From: JBGPHT01 sp041484525 | GTDB lineage: Bacteria > Acidobacteriota > Terriglobia > Bryobacterales > Bryobacteraceae | Length of the DNA stretch: 64,000 bases | Direction: 5' to 3' | Assembly: GCA_041484525.1 (NCBI GenBank) | Contig: JBGPHT010000022.1 | Coordinates: forward strand, 1-64,000 | Part shown: in pieces, positions 61,681 through 64,000 of the stretch | Layout: every line of letters starts with the position of its first letter | How positions within the stretch are numbered: the first letter of the stretch is position 1 | Position numbers and translations under genes: made by a program | Notes under the pieces: generated by a model | What the model saw: only the letters and a program-made list of their open reading frames with translations | The model's database searches: none | Told to the model about the DNA's origin: nothing

Positions 61681-62625
61681 TTGAGAGTACCCGATACGCT
61701 GGTCGAAGCGATCAAGCACTACTCCGATCCCGCTGTTTGCATTACATTCATGGCTCATCTTCGCTGGCCCGAAGGTCCAGAGTGCCCGCGCTGCCAGTCG
61801 AGGCGGGTTTCGTTTCTCTCTACACGTCTGATGTGGAAATGCTTGGACTGCAAAAAGCAATTCTCTGTCAAGGTCGGCAGCATCTTTGAAGACTCACCGC
61901 TGGGGTTGGACAAATGGCTCTGCGCTATATGGCTCGTTGCGAATTGCAAGAATGGTGTCAGCTCCTATGAGATCGGCCGGGATCTCGGCGTAACGCAGAA
62001 GTCTGCATGGTTCATGCTCCACCGGATTCGTCACGCAATGCACACGAAGACATTCAACAAACTGTGCGGGCAGATCGAAGCGGACGAAACTTTCATCGGA
62101 GGTAAGGCGCGCAATATGCACGCCTCCAAAAGAGCCGAGAAAATCACGGGCACCGGCCCCAAAGACAAAGCAATCGTGATGGGAGTTTTGGAGCGTGGTG
62201 GTCAAGTACGGGTTACCGTGATTCCGACTCGGCGCAAGAGTTCCGTCCAGAAGCACGTCCGTGAGCACATAATGGCTGGCTCCGCAATCTTCACTGACGC
62301 GCTGAAATCATATGAAGGGCTGGATGAGTTTCAGCATGAGGTGATCGATCATGCCATGGCTTATGTTGACGGCGAGATCCACACGAACGGCTTGGAAAAC
62401 TTTTGGAGCTTGTTGAAGCGCGGCCTGCATGGCACGTACATCAGTGTTGAGCCCTTCCACCTATTCCGCTACATTGACGAGCAGGCATTTCGGTTCAATA
62501 AGCGCCATACCACGGACGCGGATCGCTTCGTGCAGCTTTGCTCAATGGTTGCCGGAAAGCGACTCACTTGGAATCAGATGACTACGTGGAACGTTGAGGC
62601 AGAGGCACGGCAAGCGCCTCACTGA
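61681..62625 (+). CDS. IS1595-family transposase
   Basis: The roughly 314-residue transposase has a zinc ribbon (AHLRWPEGPECPRCQSRRVS, MWKCLDCKKQFSVKVGSIFE) and a helix-turn-helix-like GVSSYEIGRDLGVTQKSAWFM. The DDE-like (ISXO2) catalytic domain shows CGQIEADETFIGGKARN (first D/E), GSAIFTDALKSYEG (second D) and HTNGLENFWSLLKRGLHGTY (third N/E). The TTG start at 61681 is chosen because GGAAGA precedes it and LRVPDTL is the usual N-terminus. The frame is open back to 61633, which is inside the terminal repeat. Its stop overlaps the convergent cargo gene by 7 bp. Confidence 0.9.
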   Translation: MRVPDTLVEAIKHYSDPAVCITFMAHLRWPEGPECPRCQSRRVSFLSTRLMWKCLDCKKQFSVKVGSIFEDSPLGLDKWLCAIWLVANCKNGVSSYEIGRDLGVTQKSAWFMLHRIRHAMHTKTFNKLCGQIEADETFIGGKARNMHASKRAEKITGTGPKDKAIVMGVLERGGQVRVTVIPTRRKSSVQKHVREHIMAGSAIFTDALKSYEGLDEFQHEVIDHAMAYVDGEIHTNGLENFWSLLKRGLHGTYISVEPFHLFRYIDEQAFRFNKRHTTDADRFVQLCSMVAGKRLTWNQMTTWNVEAEARQAPH

Positions 62626-62885
62626 ATAGGCTCACCGGGCCGCGTTGGTGCCATGTGCGGATTATAAAAGTGGTGTATAGGAATATCGAAAAGACGTGCC
62701 AAATAACGAAGAACGGGACGCGATACCTCGCTTGGCAGTACTCTGGCATTCAGTTTTCCATCTTTAATCAGAATTACCATACCACTGCCGCCAGGGCCAC
62801 CATCATCGCACGATACTTCAACACCATGTCTTTGTAAAACGTCTATAACGGTAGCCCTGCCGACGTAAGAAGAATCGTCAGCCAT
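62619..62885 (-). CDS. IS1595 cargo gene C: unknown, possibly HicA-like
   Basis: The 88-residue protein starts MADDSSYVGRATVIDVLQRH. It has GVEVSCDDGGPGGSGMVILI, then KDGKLNARVLPSEVSRPVLR-YLARLFDIPIHHFYNP. The order 'short helix, GxGMVIxIKDGKL strands, helix, helix (LARLFDIPIHHF)' resembles a HicA-type double-stranded-RNA-binding fold beside a HicB-like gene, but the catalytic GSH motif is GSG here. The function is a guess; I do not recognise a named family. It is the last of the three cargo genes, 9 bp after the HicB-like gene. Confidence 0.6.
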   Translation of the reverse strand: MADDSSYVGRATVIDVLQRHGVEVSCDDGGPGGSGMVILIKDGKLNARVLPSEVSRPVLRYLARLFDIPIHHFYNPHMAPTRPGEPIQ

Positions 62886-62894
62886 TTGGAAAGC

Positions 62895-63320
62895 CTAAGC
62901 GGCGGTAGCGAGCACTAGATAATCTACCTTCTCAAAACCAAATGCTTCTTTGATGATCTCGTGTACAGAGACCTGCGAATACCGGGTGCGGATTGCCTTT
63001 GGATTGAGAACATCCTTCCAGACCTCACGCGGAGCAGGCGAAAGCAGTCTGTCTATGTTTCCATAAATTCGAAGATGCTGATGGATCGTACATGCCAAGC
63101 CATCCTCAAACTGCTTCTTGGCGTCTTCTAGGTCGGAGCCTTGAGCTATATAGTCAATCTCCAAACCCTGAGCCGTCCAATATTTCCCGTCGCTTTCGAT
63201 AGCCACACGGAGATTGCCGATTCCAACAACGTGAGTGTCGCTGGCAGACACTGTGATGGCTCGCGCATCAGCGTTTTGGGCCTTTCTGACCCTTATCGTC
63301 TTATTATTATTAACTGGCAT
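62895..63320 (-). CDS. IS1595 cargo gene B: HicB-like-fold hypothetical protein
   Basis: The 141-residue protein begins with a charged N-terminus (NKTIRVRKAQNADARAITVS), then VVGIGNLRVAIESDGKYWTA-QGLEIDYIAQGSDLEDAKKQF-EDGLACTIHQHL. The part 'yWtAQgLEIDyiaQGsdLedak.qFe.gL' parallels the strand-strand-helix of HicB/DUF1902. A C-terminal region with PAPREVWKDVLNPKAIRTRY and VSVHEIIKEAFGFEKVDYLV is specific to this family. It is widespread as an uncharacterised protein. Its ATG overlaps the upstream cargo gene by 11 bp, so the two are coupled. Confidence 0.7.
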   Translation of the reverse strand: MPVNNNKTIRVRKAQNADARAITVSASDTHVVGIGNLRVAIESDGKYWTAQGLEIDYIAQGSDLEDAKKQFEDGLACTIHQHLRIYGNIDRLLSPAPREVWKDVLNPKAIRTRYSQVSVHEIIKEAFGFEKVDYLVLATAA

Positions 63321-63495
63321 CTCGAACCTTCCGTTTCAATCCGGTCCTCCGTTTGGCAGAACCGGATTTCTCAATCTCTTTCTCCAATTCAGATTTTGGT
63401 ACCGCTACGAGCATGCGCGAGAACTGCTCAAAGCGCTGGGCTGGACTTGCCTTCGGGTCCAATCCTGGTACGCTTTGGATCGCGCGTGGTCGCAT
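63310..63495 (-). CDS. IS1595 cargo gene A: small basic protein
   Basis: The 61-residue protein reads MRPRAIQSVPGLDPKASPAQ, RFEQFSRMLVAVPKSELEKE and a basic tail (SAKRRTGLKRKVRDAS). The 'RFxxFxrxlVaVPKxElxke' helix pattern is typical of small proteins beside HicB-like genes of this kind, perhaps helper or antitoxin elements. The basic tail could bind nucleic acid. It overlaps cargo gene B by 11 bp and is the first gene of the cargo unit. Confidence 0.55.
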   Translation of the reverse strand: MRPRAIQSVPGLDPKASPAQRFEQFSRMLVAVPKSELEKEIEKSGSAKRRTGLKRKVRDAS

Positions 63496-63849
63496 GGCCC
63501 GCTCCTACCAGCGCCCTACACGTCGTTTGACGTACTGCCGAATGTGACGTTGTGTAGAATTCATAAGGGACACCACCAAACAGGCTCCTCTCAGCGATTC
63601 AGACGGAAATCCAAAATCGCCCCTCCTCAGCGTTGCCGCCAGCCCGTTTTGAAAGCAGAGCAATCAGGCTAGGACTGGCAGACCCAGAATACCAGCTAAA
63701 TCCACCATAGTCAAGCATATCTTCTTTCTTTTCCTGTAGTTGCCCATCTTACACTATTACTACAGAGCCATCTCTTTTAGAATCCGCGACATCGAAATTC
63801 TACAAAATAGGCTCACGAAGGGGTTGAACCGGCCTGTCACTGGTACCGA
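63496..63849. other. Noncoding stretch inside the IS1595 element
   Basis: No gene is seen in these 354 bases between the cargo genes and the right terminal repeat. The right part is AT-richer (TTCTTTCTTTTCCTGTAGTT and following bases). It must contain the promoter for the minus-strand cargo genes, but I cannot point to consensus hexamers with confidence. Confidence 0.5.
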
Positions 63850-63893
63850 TTGGTACCCAAAACTCGTTGGGTGAGTCAAATCAGTTTTTACCC

Positions 63894-63901
63894 TTATTTG
63901 G
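63894..63901. repeat. Target-site duplication of the IS1595 element, right copy
   Basis: TTATTTGG abuts the right end of the element and matches the left copy TTATTTGA (61613-61620) at seven of eight bases. It marks the original junction, which lay in the T tract of the trxA terminator. Confidence 0.7.
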
Positions 63902-63950
63902 GGTCCCTATTACTTATTACTGTTTCTTATTGCCGATGGACGGCACTCAT

Positions 63951-64000
63951 ATGCGTCCGGGAGGCCATCCACTCGCGGTCGAGATCCGCGCCCGCGGTCT
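63951..64000 (+). CDS. Possible start of a gene cut by the window edge
   Basis: An open frame from ATG 63951 (alternative ATG 63936) reads MRPGGHPLAVEIRARG and runs off the end. The 'MRPxGxPxxxExR' beginning is like the N-terminus of some IS630-type or HTH transposases, but sixteen residues are too few to decide. It is also possible that this is noncoding. Confidence 0.25.
   Translation, partial: MRPGGHPLAVEIRARG

Larger units (their letters stand above)
61621..63893. mobile_element. Complete IS1595-family transposon with three-gene cargo
   Basis: The ends are imperfect inverted repeats. Left GGCCAAAATTACTTGACTCA (then CCCAGCGA...) and right, read inward, GGGTAAAAACTGATTTGACT (then CACCCAACGA...) share TTGACTCACCCA (61633-61644; 63868-63879) and outer G-rich termini. 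An almost perfect 8-bp duplication flanks them (61613-61620; 63894-63901). Inside are a DDE transposase (61681-62625) and three genes in opposite orientation (62619-63495), with noncoding DNA to the right end. Size is 2.27 kb against roughly 1 kb for a bare IS1595-type element. The cargo half is less GC-rich than the host genes. Confidence 0.85.

Noticed and set aside
63820..63860. Possible tRNA or att site near the right end of the IS element
   Set aside because: No cloverleaf or CCA-adjacent T-loop could be built, and the GGTACC repeats belong to the inverted end.

Overview
The window is GC-rich, gene-dense bacterial chromosome. Several features point to Acidobacteriota, most likely the Bryobacterales/Solibacterales (Candidatus Solibacter-like) lineage: a secreted protein at 50345-51787 ending in the Solibacter-type C-terminal domain (TIGR03437), many TPR and WD40-like proteins, a serine/threonine kinase of the family expanded in that group, and HspR control of dnaK. 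This assignment is inference from gene content; no rRNA or tRNA gene was recognised.

Layout. 1-900 is an IS1595-type element end plus a frameshifted membrane gene. 992-7944 is a minus-strand nitrogen/signalling block: glnA, a MOSC protein, glnE, then a KdpD-like kinase and KdpE-like regulator joined by ATGA overlaps. 8058-10864 is a decayed accessory stretch: an aminoglycoside-phosphotransferase-type pseudogene, an unknown membrane protein, and hicB beside a hicA with an amber codon. 11162-16169 is a surface-polysaccharide cluster (GT4, TPR membrane protein, DUF2304, two GT2). 16188-22735 holds secreted and regulatory repeat proteins and an Old Yellow Enzyme. 22801-28847 is an alpha-glucan/trehalose operon (GDE-type debranching enzyme, treZ, glgX), matched later by glgA at 59728. 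A DUF433/DUF5615 toxin-antitoxin remnant follows, then an F1Fo ATP synthase operon (b', b, delta, alpha, gamma, beta, epsilon) lacking the a and c subunits.

35427-41917 runs from a truncated kinase through small metal/CBS/CbiX genes to a dnaK-dnaJ-hspR operon with a near-perfect HAIR operator and a strong sigma70 promoter. 41948-53158 mixes membrane and housekeeping genes (CAAX-protease-related protein, ABC-F, ornithine cyclodeaminase-like, DUF3467, membrane glycosyltransferase, S24 peptidase fusion, mutY, TIGR03437 protein, xseA). 53275-56714 is a likely operon queC-queE-HDAC-MFS. 57849-59659 is an ECF sigma/anti-sigma pair. glgA and trxA follow.

The right end (61621-63893) is a complete IS1595-family transposon with inverted ends and a near-perfect 8-bp target duplication (TTATTTGA/TTATTTGG). 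It carries three oppositely oriented cargo genes, one of them HicB-like. Two families of dispersed palindromes also occur: a GACAGGCTAC family (three hairpins or half-hairpins at glnA and between dnaK and dnaJ) and a CCGAGACGCCGAGA family (three copies at 42778, 48301 and 53173). The most novel-looking items are the IS1595 cargo trio, the palindrome families, the S24 peptidase without an HTH domain, and the cluster of freshly broken toxin and accessory genes.
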